DNA of 64,000 bases from SHZL01 sp031362985 (GTDB lineage Bacteria; Pseudomonadota; Gammaproteobacteria; Xanthomonadales; SZUA-36). Where the stretch lies: the NCBI GenBank assembly GCA_031362985.1, contig JANLTO010000030.1:62001-126000 (forward strand), in the 5' to 3' direction. Under the pieces are notes generated by a model. That model was not told where the DNA came from. It did no database searches and was given only the letters and a program-made list of their open reading frames with translations. Position 1 is the first letter of the stretch. Each line of letters starts with the position of its first letter. This document shows, one piece after another, positions 44,187-52,961 of this stretch. A program made the position numbers and the translations under genes.

Positions 44187-45362
44187 ATGTTTGAGTTGGT
44201 AGAGAATCTGACACCAAACGCAGTGATCAAAGTCATTGGCGTAGGCGGTGGGGGTGGCAATGCAATCGCGCAAATGATCGATGCCAGGATCGAGGGCGTG
44301 GAATTTATTGCCGCAAACACAGACGCACAGGCCCTGCGCCAGTTCAAGGGCAAAACCATCCTGCAAATTGGTTCCAGCGTAACCAAGGGGCTGGGCGCAG
44401 GTGCCAACCCCGAGGTAGGGCGGCAGGCGGCGCTGGAAGATCGTGACCACATCATGGAAATGCTCTCCGGGGCTGACATGATTTTCATCACCGCAGGCAT
44501 GGGTGGCGGCACGGGAACCGGCGCAGCCCCGGTGATTGCGCAGGCAGCCAAGGAGATGGGCATACTGACCGTCGCGGTCGTTACCAAGCCATTCCACTTT
44601 GAAGCCCGCCGCCGCATGGCTATTGCGGAAAAGGGTATTGAGGAACTGGCCAGCCATGTCGATTCCCTCATCACGATACCCAACTCCAAGTTGGCCGCTG
44701 TGCTCGGTGGGGACACCTTGTTATTGAATGCATTCAAAGCGGCCAACGATGTACTGCAAGGAGCAGTGCAGGGCATTGCAGAACTGATCACCCGGCCGGG
44801 CTTAATCAATGTTGACTTCGCCGATGTGCGCACTGTGATGTCGGAAATGGGCATGGCGATGATGGGCTCGGGCCAGGCCGCAGGCGAGGATCGGGCCATC
44901 ATGGCGGCACAAGCAGCAACTGGCAGTCCGCTGCTGGAAGACATTAACCTGTCCGGTGCCTGTGGCATCCTGGTCAACATCACGGCCGGCCCCAGCCTCA
45001 CCATGAAAGAGTTTGAAGACGTTGGTAACACGGTGTCAGATCTGGCTTCCGAGGACGCAACGGTAGTGGTGGGTACCGTAATTGATCCGGATATGGGCGA
45101 TCAGATTCGGGTAACCGTGGTCGCAACGGGTTTGGGTGATTCCATGCGGGTTAGTTCCAGAAACAAAAAGCCCGTGCGACTGGTAGCCAATGGAACGACG
45201 GGCCGTTTGTCGATGGATGCGGTTGATTGCGTTAGTTTTGAACCAGGCCCTTCAGATCGCGACCGGCGCCTTGACCAGATTGAAAAGAAGGACTTGTTTG
45301 CAGGGCAAAGCAATATCGATTACCTGGACATTCCGGCATTCCTCCGCAACCAGGCGGATTGA
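44187..45362 (+). CDS. ftsZ: Tubulin-like cell division GTPase FtsZ
   Basis: Forms the Z-ring that organises the divisome. 391 residues. NAVIKVIGVGGGGGNAI, ANTDAQALR, the tubulin signature GGGTGTGAAP near residue 108, and the T7 region with NVDFADVRTVM. The conserved C-terminal tail is YLDIPAFLRNQAD, the FtsA/ZipA binding peptide. ATG at 44187 has GAGGAGAAGG in front; an in-frame ATG 45 bases upstream is rejected. The 121-bp gap after ftsA carries a small hairpin (ACCGC/GCGGT at 44109-44123) and may hold an internal promoter. Confidence 0.98.
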   Translation: MFELVENLTPNAVIKVIGVGGGGGNAIAQMIDARIEGVEFIAANTDAQALRQFKGKTILQIGSSVTKGLGAGANPEVGRQAALEDRDHIMEMLSGADMIFITAGMGGGTGTGAAPVIAQAAKEMGILTVAVVTKPFHFEARRRMAIAEKGIEELASHVDSLITIPNSKLAAVLGGDTLLLNAFKAANDVLQGAVQGIAELITRPGLINVDFADVRTVMSEMGMAMMGSGQAAGEDRAIMAAQAATGSPLLEDINLSGACGILVNITAGPSLTMKEFEDVGNTVSDLASEDATVVVGTVIDPDMGDQIRVTVVATGLGDSMRVSSRNKKPVRLVANGTTGRLSMDAVDCVSFEPGPSDRDRRLDQIEKKDLFAGQSNIDYLDIPAFLRNQAD

Positions 45363-45445
45363 GGGAGGAGAGCGCCCCTAGTCTGCATTGACCTCCAAGG
45401 ATGGAGGAAATGCAGGCTGGTTGTATGGATTGTGACACATTCGTT

Positions 45446-45479
45446 ACGCATGCGTTAATTTGTTGTTAAATAACAACAA
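45446..45479 (+). promoter_or_regulatory. Two palindromes upstream of the lpxC promoter
   Basis: ACGCATGCGT (45446-45455) is a perfect 10-bp palindrome, and TTGTTGTTA (45460-45468) with TAACAACAA (45471-45479) is a perfect 9-bp inverted repeat with an AA spacer. They lie between ftsZ and the lpxC -35 box, where a DNA-binding protein could act. No regulator is assigned. Confidence 0.5.
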
Positions 45480-45506
45480 GTGTAGCCAAAACCCCCAATT
45501 TACTGT

Positions 45507-45534
45507 TTGATGCCAATCGGTGCTGTGCTAGTAT
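45507..45534 (+). promoter_or_regulatory. Predicted lpxC promoter with extended -10
   Basis: TTGATG at 45507-45512 and TAGTAT at 45529-45534, 16-bp spacer, with TGC directly before the -10 (extended -10). The predicted start point near 45541 gives a leader of about 29 bases to the GTG at 45570. Confidence 0.55.
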
Positions 45535-45569
45535 GCCGCTGGTTTTACGGACTTCCTGGAGTCCCGATA

Positions 45570-46481
45570 GTGATCAAACAGCGCACTCTCAAAAATGTTA
45601 TTCGGGCCACCGGGATCGGTATTCATACGGGTCAGAAGGTATTCATGACCCTGCGTCCTGCCGCTGTGAACACCGGCATCATTTTCCGCCGCATCGACCT
45701 TGATCCGGTTACCGAAGTCCCGGCATTTGCCACTAACGTGGGCGACACCAGCATGAACACTACGCTGGAGCGTGACGGCGTCAAGGTAGCTACTGTTGAG
45801 CACCTGATGTCCGCATTTGCCGGGCTGGGAATTGACAATGCTTATGTAGACCTCAGTAATGCCGAAGTTCCAATCATGGATGGCAGCGCCGGTCCATTTG
45901 TATTCCTGATCCAGTCAGCGGGCATTGAAGAACAGTCCGCCGCGAAGCGATTTATCCGCATCCTGCAAGCAGTTGAAGTGCAAAAAGAAGACAAGTGGGC
46001 CAGGATTGAGCCCCACGCCGGTTTCCGTGTTTCCTTCAAGATTGATTTTAATCACCCGGTTTTTAAGTCGCACCAATCGTTCGCTTGCGTTGATTTCTCC
46101 ACCACGTCCTACTTGAAGGAAGTTGCGAGGGCGCGGACCTTTGGCTTTCTCCGTGACATCGAAATGCTGCGTGAGCGCAATCTCGTGCTGGGTGGAAGCA
46201 TGGACAATGCCGTGGTGTTGGATGATTACCGTGTCCTGAATGAAGACGGCCTGCGCTACGAAGATGAATTTGTAAAACACAAGGTGCTTGATGCCATGGG
46301 CGATTTGTACCTGCTCGGTCATGGCCTGATCGGTTCATTTTCCGGCTACAAGTCCGGCCATGAATTGAACAACTTGTTGTTGCGTGAGTTACTGCAGCAG
46401 CCGGCAAGTTGGGAAGAGGTCACTTTCGACGAAAAAGACATCGTGCCGGTCTCATACGCTCATCCTGCCGAAGCGACCTAG
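45570..46481 (+). CDS. lpxC: UDP-3-O-acyl-N-acetylglucosamine deacetylase LpxC
   Basis: Zinc hydrolase for the committed step of lipid A synthesis. 303 residues. IKQRTLKNVIRATGIGIHTG at the N-terminus, VEHLMSAFAGLGIDNAYVDL, PIMDGSAGPFVFLI and GHELNNLLLREL carry the zinc and catalytic residues. GTG at 45570 gives the family start MIKQRTL and has CTGGAG in front; the upstream in-frame ATG codons fall in the promoter. Last gene of the dcw run. Confidence 0.97.
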   Translation: MIKQRTLKNVIRATGIGIHTGQKVFMTLRPAAVNTGIIFRRIDLDPVTEVPAFATNVGDTSMNTTLERDGVKVATVEHLMSAFAGLGIDNAYVDLSNAEVPIMDGSAGPFVFLIQSAGIEEQSAAKRFIRILQAVEVQKEDKWARIEPHAGFRVSFKIDFNHPVFKSHQSFACVDFSTTSYLKEVARARTFGFLRDIEMLRERNLVLGGSMDNAVVLDDYRVLNEDGLRYEDEFVKHKVLDAMGDLYLLGHGLIGSFSGYKSGHELNNLLLRELLQQPASWEEVTFDEKDIVPVSYAHPAEAT

Positions 46482-46493
46482 TGACCCGTAACT

Positions 46494-46940
46494 TTATTTT
46501 GTGCGATCGTTATTGATTTTTTTGAACAAGCCGGCCATGAGATTCAAGGCATTTTTTGCCGCCGGAGAAATTTCTCTCGGGATTTTCGGCTGGTCGATTT
46601 GGCGGGAGAGTGGCGCGACCCGGATGTCAATGTGGGCCAATTGGGCGTAACCCGAACCCTGCAGAAAGTGCAACATGGATGGAGCGTGCATGCGCAAACG
46701 GGTTGCCCAGGAAGCATTGGGAGTAATCAGCACCAGCCGGTCCTGTTGCAAAGCTGCAACCTGGAAATGCGCCAACTCAACCTGGCTGCCAAACTGGCTG
46801 CCGGGGCCGGAAAGAACGGATTCTACCTTGGCCAATAATTTGGCCTGGTTTAAAAGCGTAGCAAATGCATTATTTGAGTCAGAGATTACATCCCTGACGC
46901 CGGCAGCACCGCCGCCGCGATTTTGAGGAGAACCAGCCAT
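46494..46940 (-). CDS. DciA-like protein (DUF721)
   Basis: A 148-residue protein with a DUF721/DciA-like N-terminal half: residues about 30-95 with LLAKVESVLSGPGS and LVLITPNASWATRLRMHAPSML. DciA proteins help load the replicative helicase in bacteria without DnaC. It lies between lpxC and secA on the opposite strand, a position often taken by this family. The C-terminal 40 residues (KIPREISPAAKNALNLMAGL) look like a helical tail. Its ATG overlaps the start codon of the M23 gene by one base. Confidence 0.75.
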   Translation of the reverse strand: MAGSPQNRGGGAAGVRDVISDSNNAFATLLNQAKLLAKVESVLSGPGSQFGSQVELAHFQVAALQQDRLVLITPNASWATRLRMHAPSMLHFLQGSGYAQLAHIDIRVAPLSRQIDQPKIPREISPAAKNALNLMAGLFKKINNDRTK

Positions 46941-47872
46941 TGTTCAAGCGTACTTCAAGCCAGGCCCTGATTGCCAGTTGGCGAACCGTGTTCAACTTCG
47001 CGCCCCGTGACCGGAAAGGATTTTTTGCGTGCTCGATTGCCGCAACTGCAATAGTGAGTGCCGCTTTCCTCCTCGGCCGGGTGTCTGTTTCGATGCCTGG
47101 CGAATTTGCATCCGTCATGCATGAGTTGCAGGCGGTCATTCAATTGCAGCAACGGGACGTGGACCGGTTGATTCAAGGTAACCGGTTAAATATCAATGCG
47201 TTATCTGTTAGAATGGCCGAACTTCAGGCTGCTTCCACGCGCATTGATGCGTTGGGTGAGCGCTTGGCCAAGATGGGACAACTGACACTTGATGAGTTTG
47301 ATTTCGCTGAGGTTGCTCCAGTTGGCGGACCGGCCAATCCGCTTGAGGTTGCTGACGTCAGCGAAGCAGATTTGCACGCATCCATTGGACAATTGGGCGA
47401 AAAGTTGCGCCGGCAGGCCTCTCAATTGGATGCATTGCAGTTTCTCATGGTAAACCGGCAAGTCGAAGATGACCTGACCCCAGCCGGTTGGCCGGTGCGT
47501 AAAGGCTGGATTTCCTCAGGTTACGGCGAGCGGACCGATCCCTTCACTGGCGAGCGCGCCCGGCATGACGGCCTGGATTTTGTTGCGGCGAGAGGCTCTG
47601 ATGTGCTGAGCGTGGCTAACGGAGTTGTCGTGTGGGCCGGCAAACGCAATGGTTATGGCAATACTATTGAAATCGATCATGGCAACGGCTACCGGACCCG
47701 CTATGCTCACAACGAGAGCATGCTGGTCGAACCCGGAACCCAGGTTAGCGCGGGTCAACTCATAGCGAAACTGGGCAGCACGGGTCGAACTTCTACGCCC
47801 CATGTGCATTTCGAAGTGCTAAAAAATGGCGTCGCTATGAATCCCGCCAAGTTCGTCGGGCAGCTGCGCTAG
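46940..47872 (+). CDS. M23-family (LytM) peptidase, membrane-anchored
   Basis: A 310-residue murein hydrolase or hydrolase activator. One N-terminal membrane helix (about 28-50), a periplasmic coiled coil (about 60-165) and a C-terminal LytM domain (about 185-300). The zinc residues appear intact: HDGLDF (H and D) and HVHFE (second His pair), so this should be an active peptidase rather than an EnvC-like activator. The start is TTG at 46940, supported by GAGGAG nine bases upstream; no ATG or GTG is as well placed. It precedes secA where enterobacteria have secM. Confidence 0.9.
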   Translation: MFKRTSSQALIASWRTVFNFAPRDRKGFFACSIAATAIVSAAFLLGRVSVSMPGEFASVMHELQAVIQLQQRDVDRLIQGNRLNINALSVRMAELQAASTRIDALGERLAKMGQLTLDEFDFAEVAPVGGPANPLEVADVSEADLHASIGQLGEKLRRQASQLDALQFLMVNRQVEDDLTPAGWPVRKGWISSGYGERTDPFTGERARHDGLDFVAARGSDVLSVANGVVVWAGKRNGYGNTIEIDHGNGYRTRYAHNESMLVEPGTQVSAGQLIAKLGSTGRTSTPHVHFEVLKNGVAMNPAKFVGQLR

Positions 47873-48002
47873 AGGCGCGCTCACCCGGGGGCACCAACAC
47901 CCAACTCGAATTTTGCCATGGTGGCTTGCATCGCCACCCAATCACCCCCACATTCCGCTGGTTAGAAGTCCCAATATTGGCTGATTCCGGTACCTTATTC
48001 TC
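47873..48002 (+). other. Intergenic region before secA with hairpin
   Basis: A 130-bp gap. It contains a 6-bp stem (GGTGGC 47920-47925 with GCCACC 47933-47938) and no arrest peptide of SecM type in any frame that I could recognise. A weak AT-rich stretch ahead of the secA ATG may contain a promoter; no convincing hexamers. Confidence 0.4.
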
Positions 48003-50720
48003 ATGCTGAACAAGCTGTTTACAACAATACTTGGCAGTCGTAATGAACGGCTGGTCAAGAAAATGGGCAAGGCCGTGGCGCAGATTAATGCGCTTGAGCC
48101 TTCGATGCAGGCCCTTTCCGACGAGGAGTTGCGCCGCAAAACGGTCGAGTTGCGCCAGCGCCACGCTGACGGTGAAACGCTGGACAACCTTTTGCCCGAA
48201 GCATTTGCTGCGGTGCGCGAAGCGTCCAGCCGTACGCTGGGCCTGCGGCATTTCGATGTGCAAATGATCGGTGGGATGGTTCTTCATCGTGGCATGATTT
48301 CCGAAATGAAGACCGGTGAAGGCAAGACGCTGATGGCCACCCTGGCGGTTTATCTCAATTCCTTGACCGGGAAAGGTGTACACGTGGTCACCGTCAATGA
48401 CTATCTCGCCCGCCGTGATGCCGAATGGATGCGGCCGGTATACGAAGCTTTGGGGATAACAGTTGGTGTGGTGGTTCCGGGCATGGCGCAGGCGGCTAAA
48501 CGGCTTGCTTACGCGTGTGATGTGGCATACGCGACCAACAATGAACTGGGCTTTGACTACCTGCGCGACAATATGGCCTTTTCTTCCGACCAGAAAGTGC
48601 AGCGGGAGAGGTACTTCGCCATAGTCGACGAGGTGGACTCCATCCTCATTGACGAGGCGCGGACCCCGCTGATCATTTCCGGAGCGGCAGATGAATCACC
48701 CTTGCTGTATGTGCGCATAAACCAGCTGATTCCCAGCCTTAAACGGGCTGAACCTGCAGCAAGCGACGATGCGGAGCCAGGTGAAGGGGACTTCACCATA
48801 GACGAGAAGCAGAAACAGATTTATCTCACCGAAGATGGCATGGCCCACGTGGAAAAGCTGCTGGTGCGTTCCGGCCTGCTCAAGGAAGAGGATAGCCTGT
48901 ACAACGCGAATAACCTGAACCTTGTGCATCATCTGAATGCCGGTTTGCGTGCGCACCACCTGTTCCACAAGGATGTCGACTACATCATCAAGGATGGCGA
49001 GGTCGTCATCGTGGATGAATTTACCGGGCGTACCCTGGTCGGGCGTCGCTGGTCAGAAGGCCTGCACCAGGCGGTCGAGGCCAAAGAAGGCGTTCCCATC
49101 CAGAAAGAGAACCAGACCCTTGCGTCCATCACCTTCCAGAATTATTTTCGCCTGTACACAAAACTGGGTGGCATGACCGGTACGGCAGACACTGAAGCGT
49201 ATGAATTTCAGTCCATTTACGGCCTGGAAGTCGTGGTTATTCCTACGCACATGCCTATGATCCGCAGGGACCACGACGACCTCGTTTTCCTGAAATCTGA
49301 GGCCAAATACCTTGCCATCATTGACGACGTCAAAGATTGTGTCCAGCGCGGACAGCCGGTATTGGTGGGAACCACGTCCATCGAGATTTCCGAGCTGATT
49401 TCCGCAATGCTGCGCAAAGAGCATGTCGACCACGAAGTGCTCAATGCCAAGCAGCACGAGCGTGAGGCGCATATCGTGGCCCAGGCGGGCAGCCCGGGGG
49501 CGGTGACCATAGCCACCAACATGGCAGGCCGGGGTACGGATATCGTCCTTGGCGGCAGCCTGGCGGTCGAGCTCGAAAAATTGCCCGAAGGCACCGATGC
49601 GTCGCAGAAAGAAAAGATCCGGAGCGACTGGAAGCTCAGGCATGAGCAGGTCATCAATGCTGGTGGCTTGCACATTGTTGGCACCGAGCGGCATGAGTCT
49701 CGCCGCATCGACAACCAGTTACGCGGTCGTTCCGGGCGCCAGGGCGATCCCGGTTCATCGAGATTTTACCTCTCTCTGGAAGACAGCCTGATGCGCATTT
49801 TTGCCTCGGAGCGCATGGCTTCGATGATGCAGCGATTTGGCATGAAGGAAGATGAGGCGATTGAAGCCGGGATGCTGAATCGGGCAATTGAAAATGCCCA
49901 ACGCAAAGTGGAGGCGCACAACTTTGACGTGCGCAAGCATCTGTTGGATTACGACAATGTGGCTAATGACCAGCGGCGCGTAATCTACCAGCAACGCAAC
50001 GAGTTGATGGAGGCAGAGGAAATTGCGGATGCCATCCTGGACATGCGCGATAGCGTTTTTGGCGAAGTGATTGACCGCTTCCTGCCACCGGACAGCATCG
50101 ACGAGCAATGGGACTTGCCTGGGCTTGAAGTGGCGCTTGAAGGAGAGTTTGGCGTACGACTTGAAGTCAGCAAGTGGCTCAAGGATGACGAGCACCTGCA
50201 TGAGGTCCAGCTCCGCGAGCGCATCATGGAGGGAGTCAAGCAGCATTTCGACCAGAAGGAAACCCAGACCGGACCCACCGTAATGCGGCATTTTGAAAAG
50301 GCCTTGATGCTGAACGTGCTCGACCAAAAATGGAAAGACCACCTTGCCAACATGGACTACCTGCGCCAGGGCATAGGGCTGCGTGGTTACGCCCAGAAGC
50401 AGCCTATGCAGGAGTACAAACGCGAATCATTTGAGATGTTCACCAAACTGCTGGACAACATCCAGCACGAGGTCATCCGAGTGCTTGCCCGGGTGCAGGT
50501 GAAAGCCGAAGCGGATGTGGAGGCGGTCGAAACCCAAAGGCGCACTGATACACCCATGCAGTTCCGGCATGATGCCGCATCGCCATCCGGACAAGCTGAA
50601 CCTGCACGACCGCCCGAACCGGAAACTTACGTTCGCGAGGGGCGCAAGGTGGGGCGCAATGAGCCATGTCCTTGTGGTTCGGGCAACAAGTACAAACAGT
50701 GTCATGGGAAGCTTGCCTGA
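48003..50720 (+). CDS. secA: Preprotein translocase ATPase SecA
   Basis: Motor of Sec-dependent export. 905 residues, standard for gammaproteobacteria. MKTGEGKTLMATLAVYLNSL (Walker A), VDEVDSILIDEARTPLIISG (Walker B), the preprotein cross-linking domain, ATNMAGRGTDIVLGG and the helical wing/scaffold. The C-terminus keeps the zinc/SecB-binding CPCGSGNKYKQCHG. ATG at 48003. Confidence 0.98.
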   Translation: MLNKLFTTILGSRNERLVKKMGKAVAQINALEPSMQALSDEELRRKTVELRQRHADGETLDNLLPEAFAAVREASSRTLGLRHFDVQMIGGMVLHRGMISEMKTGEGKTLMATLAVYLNSLTGKGVHVVTVNDYLARRDAEWMRPVYEALGITVGVVVPGMAQAAKRLAYACDVAYATNNELGFDYLRDNMAFSSDQKVQRERYFAIVDEVDSILIDEARTPLIISGAADESPLLYVRINQLIPSLKRAEPAASDDAEPGEGDFTIDEKQKQIYLTEDGMAHVEKLLVRSGLLKEEDSLYNANNLNLVHHLNAGLRAHHLFHKDVDYIIKDGEVVIVDEFTGRTLVGRRWSEGLHQAVEAKEGVPIQKENQTLASITFQNYFRLYTKLGGMTGTADTEAYEFQSIYGLEVVVIPTHMPMIRRDHDDLVFLKSEAKYLAIIDDVKDCVQRGQPVLVGTTSIEISELISAMLRKEHVDHEVLNAKQHEREAHIVAQAGSPGAVTIATNMAGRGTDIVLGGSLAVELEKLPEGTDASQKEKIRSDWKLRHEQVINAGGLHIVGTERHESRRIDNQLRGRSGRQGDPGSSRFYLSLEDSLMRIFASERMASMMQRFGMKEDEAIEAGMLNRAIENAQRKVEAHNFDVRKHLLDYDNVANDQRRVIYQQRNELMEAEEIADAILDMRDSVFGEVIDRFLPPDSIDEQWDLPGLEVALEGEFGVRLEVSKWLKDDEHLHEVQLRERIMEGVKQHFDQKETQTGPTVMRHFEKALMLNVLDQKWKDHLANMDYLRQGIGLRGYAQKQPMQEYKRESFEMFTKLLDNIQHEVIRVLARVQVKAEADVEAVETQRRTDTPMQFRHDAASPSGQAEPARPPEPETYVREGRKVGRNEPCPCGSGNKYKQCHGKLA

Positions 50721-50742
50721 GGAACCCGGGTACGATTTACCC

Positions 50743-51336
50743 ATGCCGGATGCCGACCGGCCCATCACAGGCGCAGCGCGCCTGCCTTCCATCTATCCTA
50801 TAACGCCTGCTGGCCCGGTTGATGCCCACTGGTGGCGGAGATTTCAGCATGGGATGGACTGTGGCTATCGCATGGTGCAATTGCGGGTTAAAGGCCTTGC
50901 GTTGGAACAATTACGTGAAATTGCCGAACGTGCGGCGGACATCGCGCAGCGGTCCCGCTGTAAACTCATACTGAATGGTCCAACCCACTGGGTTGATGAA
51001 CTTGGACTTGCTGGCGCACATCTCACTTCCGCGGAACTGATGGCGCAGCAGCAGCGTCCCCTGGCGAAGCGTTTGTTGTTGGGGGCATCTTGTCACAGCC
51101 TGGAAGAACTTAAGCACGCCGCAAGCATCGGGGCTGACTGGGCCTGCCTTTCTCCGGTACACAGCACGCGGTCACACCCCGCAAGCGCGCCTTTGGGGCT
51201 GCAGACATTTTCCTCCTGGGTGAGGGAAGTCAACCTCCCGGTTTACGGGCTCGGTGGGTTGGGCGAGGGAGATCTGCCAGCCATCCGCGAGGCCGGAGGC
51301 CAGGGAGTTGCCGGACTATCGGCGTTCTGGAGATGA
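50743..51336 (+). CDS. Stand-alone ThiE/TenI-like domain protein
   Basis: About 197 residues with the thiamine phosphate synthase TIM-barrel pattern: SIYPITPAGP, MVQLRVKG, KLILNG, GLAGAHLTS, LGASCHSLEELKHA, WACLSPVHST, LPVYGLGGL and GGQGVAGLSAFW. The motifs for substrate binding (the usual LND..D and GQ.D) are changed, so catalysis as ThiE is doubtful; similar domains occur as C-terminal parts of MutT-like proteins. No Nudix domain is present here. The start is uncertain: ATG 50704 overlaps secA, ATG 50743 does not, and neither has a strong ribosome binding site. Converges and overlaps coaE by 21 bp. Confidence 0.7.
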   Translation: MPDADRPITGAARLPSIYPITPAGPVDAHWWRRFQHGMDCGYRMVQLRVKGLALEQLREIAERAADIAQRSRCKLILNGPTHWVDELGLAGAHLTSAELMAQQQRPLAKRLLLGASCHSLEELKHAASIGADWACLSPVHSTRSHPASAPLGLQTFSSWVREVNLPVYGLGGLGEGDLPAIREAGGQGVAGLSAFWR

Positions 51337-51945
51337 TGCCGGGGGCGCTGACTGGTCAGGGCTTGCCAGAGTGAGATATTTTTCGTGCAGGGACGCAACC
51401 TCCCGATCCAGTTCTGCCAAATTACCCGCGTTTTTGATGACATCATCCGCCAAGTCCAGGCGTTGCTGCCGGCTGGCCTGGGCTGCGAGCATGGCAGTTG
51501 CCAGTTCAGTACTGATTTTGTCCCGCGCCACTAAACGCTGCAGCTGGGTCTGTTCGTCAACGTCCACCACCAACACCCGGTCTGACCATTCATAGCGCCC
51601 CGATTCTGCCAGCAGTGGTACGACCAAAATGCAGTACTCTGCCGTAACTCCACTCAATTGCAGGTGCACTTCGCTGCCAATGGCAGGGTGCAGGATGCGT
51701 TCCAGCTTTCTCTTGCTCAGCGGGTCTGAAAAGATAAGGTCGCGCATGCGGCCGCGGTCCAGTGCGCCCCCCTCATCGAGTATGTCCTTGCCGAATTCAG
51801 CCACGATACCAGCCAGCGCGGGCCTGCCTTCCTGAACCACTTCCCGGGCAATGATGTCGGTGTCGATAACGGGCACGCCCAAGCGCGCAAAACGGCTTGA
51901 AACAGCAGTCTTACCGGATGCGATGCCGCCCGTGAGGACAACCAC
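51316..51945 (-). CDS. coaE: Dephospho-CoA kinase CoaE
   Basis: Final step of coenzyme A synthesis. 209 residues. P-loop LTGGIASGKTAVSSRFA at the N-terminus, VIDTDIIAREVV, and the DVDEQTQLQRLVARD region. The start is GTG at 51945; upstream in frame there is no ATG, and the leader is occupied by a GGGGTCAGAGTAC-type repeat beginning 14 bases away, so the original start or ribosome binding site may have been altered. It follows pilD, as in many gammaproteobacteria. Confidence 0.94.
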   Translation of the reverse strand: MVVLTGGIASGKTAVSSRFARLGVPVIDTDIIAREVVQEGRPALAGIVAEFGKDILDEGGALDRGRMRDLIFSDPLSKRKLERILHPAIGSEVHLQLSGVTAEYCILVVPLLAESGRYEWSDRVLVVDVDEQTQLQRLVARDKISTELATAMLAAQASRQQRLDLADDVIKNAGNLAELDREVASLHEKYLTLASPDQSAPPASSPERR

Positions 51946-51958
51946 AAAAGGACGAATG

Positions 51959-52065
51959 GGGGTCAGAGTACTATTTCCTCGAGGGGAGCAGGGGTCAGAG
52001 TACTATTTCCTCAAATGCTGCGCGCAGAAATCATGGGTATTGGTGGGAAATAGTACTCTGACCCC
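51959..52065. repeat. GGGGTCAGAGTAC-type repeat element between pilD and coaE
   Basis: GGGGTCAGAGTACTATTTCC occurs as direct copies beginning at 51959 and 51991 and as an inverted copy ending at 52065. The outer copies make an inverted repeat around a central part containing TGCGCGCA. The head GGGGTCAGA is shared with the insertion in rnpB. Similar sequences are known to me as REP/RAYT-associated repeats in gammaproteobacteria; no transposase is in the window. Confidence 0.8.
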
Positions 52066-52073
52066 GGTTGTCC

Positions 52074-52940
52074 CTAGCCGAACCCGCTGGACTGAGTGTA
52101 ATACTGCATGATTCTTTCGCCCCAAATCAGGGTGATCCAGCCGGCCGCCGCAATAAACGGCCCGAATGGCATGGGTTTGTCCCGTTGCAAGTGGCCGGTA
52201 CTCATCAGGATTAAGCCGAACGCTGCGCCTACCACCGATGACATCAGAACCATCAAGGGCAGGAACTGCCATCCCATCCACGCGCCCAGGGCAGCCAGCA
52301 GCTTGAAATCCCCATAACCCATGCCCTCTTTGCCAGTGAGTAAACGGAACAGGTGGTAAATGGACCAGAGGATCAGGTAACCAGCAACAGCTCCCATAAC
52401 GCTTGAGGCCAGGTCGGTATAAAGACCAAAGTAATTGACCAGGATACCGGCCCAGACCAGCGGCAGGGTCATGTTATCGGGCAGTAACTGCGTGTCGGCG
52501 TCAATCCCGGTCAAGGCGATCAGGACTGCAGTCAGGAACAAGGCCGCCAAACCCTGGGTGGTCGGCCCGAAATGCCACACGGTCACCACGAACAAGACCG
52601 CGGTGGTTAACTCTATGACCGGGTAGCGCCATGAAATGGGGGCTTTGCATGCAGAACACCGTCCGCGCAGGAACAGGAAGCTCAACAGCGGAATGTTCTC
52701 GTGGGCTTTTATCCCGTGACCACAATGCGGGCAGTTGGAGCGGGCAAAAACAATACCCGGGGGCGGCTTGTTCGCGCCTGCCGGTAGCTCCAGTAATTCC
52801 CTGCACTGACAGTGCCAGTCATGCTCCAACAGCGGTGGCAGGCGCAGGATCACCACATTGAGGAAACTGCCGATCAGGGCGCCCAGAACGAACACCCCTC
52901 CGAAGAGGAGGGGTGGGCTGGTGACTATGAGGTCAAGCAT
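52074..52940 (-). CDS. pilD: Type IV prepilin peptidase PilD
   Basis: Bifunctional membrane aspartyl protease/N-methylase that cleaves class III leaders and methylates the new N-terminus. 288 residues, about eight membrane helices. The zinc-type cysteine pairs CPHCGHGI and CSACKAPI lie in the first cytoplasmic loop; the catalytic aspartates are in TGIDADTQLLPD and GMGYGDFKLLA. It should serve PilA and also the Gsp pseudopilins at 14-3038. 21 bp after pilC. Confidence 0.97.
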   Translation of the reverse strand: MLDLIVTSPPLLFGGVFVLGALIGSFLNVVILRLPPLLEHDWHCQCRELLELPAGANKPPPGIVFARSNCPHCGHGIKAHENIPLLSFLFLRGRCSACKAPISWRYPVIELTTAVLFVVTVWHFGPTTQGLAALFLTAVLIALTGIDADTQLLPDNMTLPLVWAGILVNYFGLYTDLASSVMGAVAGYLILWSIYHLFRLLTGKEGMGYGDFKLLAALGAWMGWQFLPLMVLMSSVVGAAFGLILMSTGHLQRDKPMPFGPFIAAAGWITLIWGERIMQYYTQSSGFG

Positions 52941-52961
52941 CGTGCGGGTTTTTGCAGCCGC

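Noticed and set aside
46940..48002. SecM-type arrest peptide upstream of secA
   Set aside because: The upstream gene is an M23 peptidase with intact zinc residues; no FSTPVW-like arrest sequence was found.
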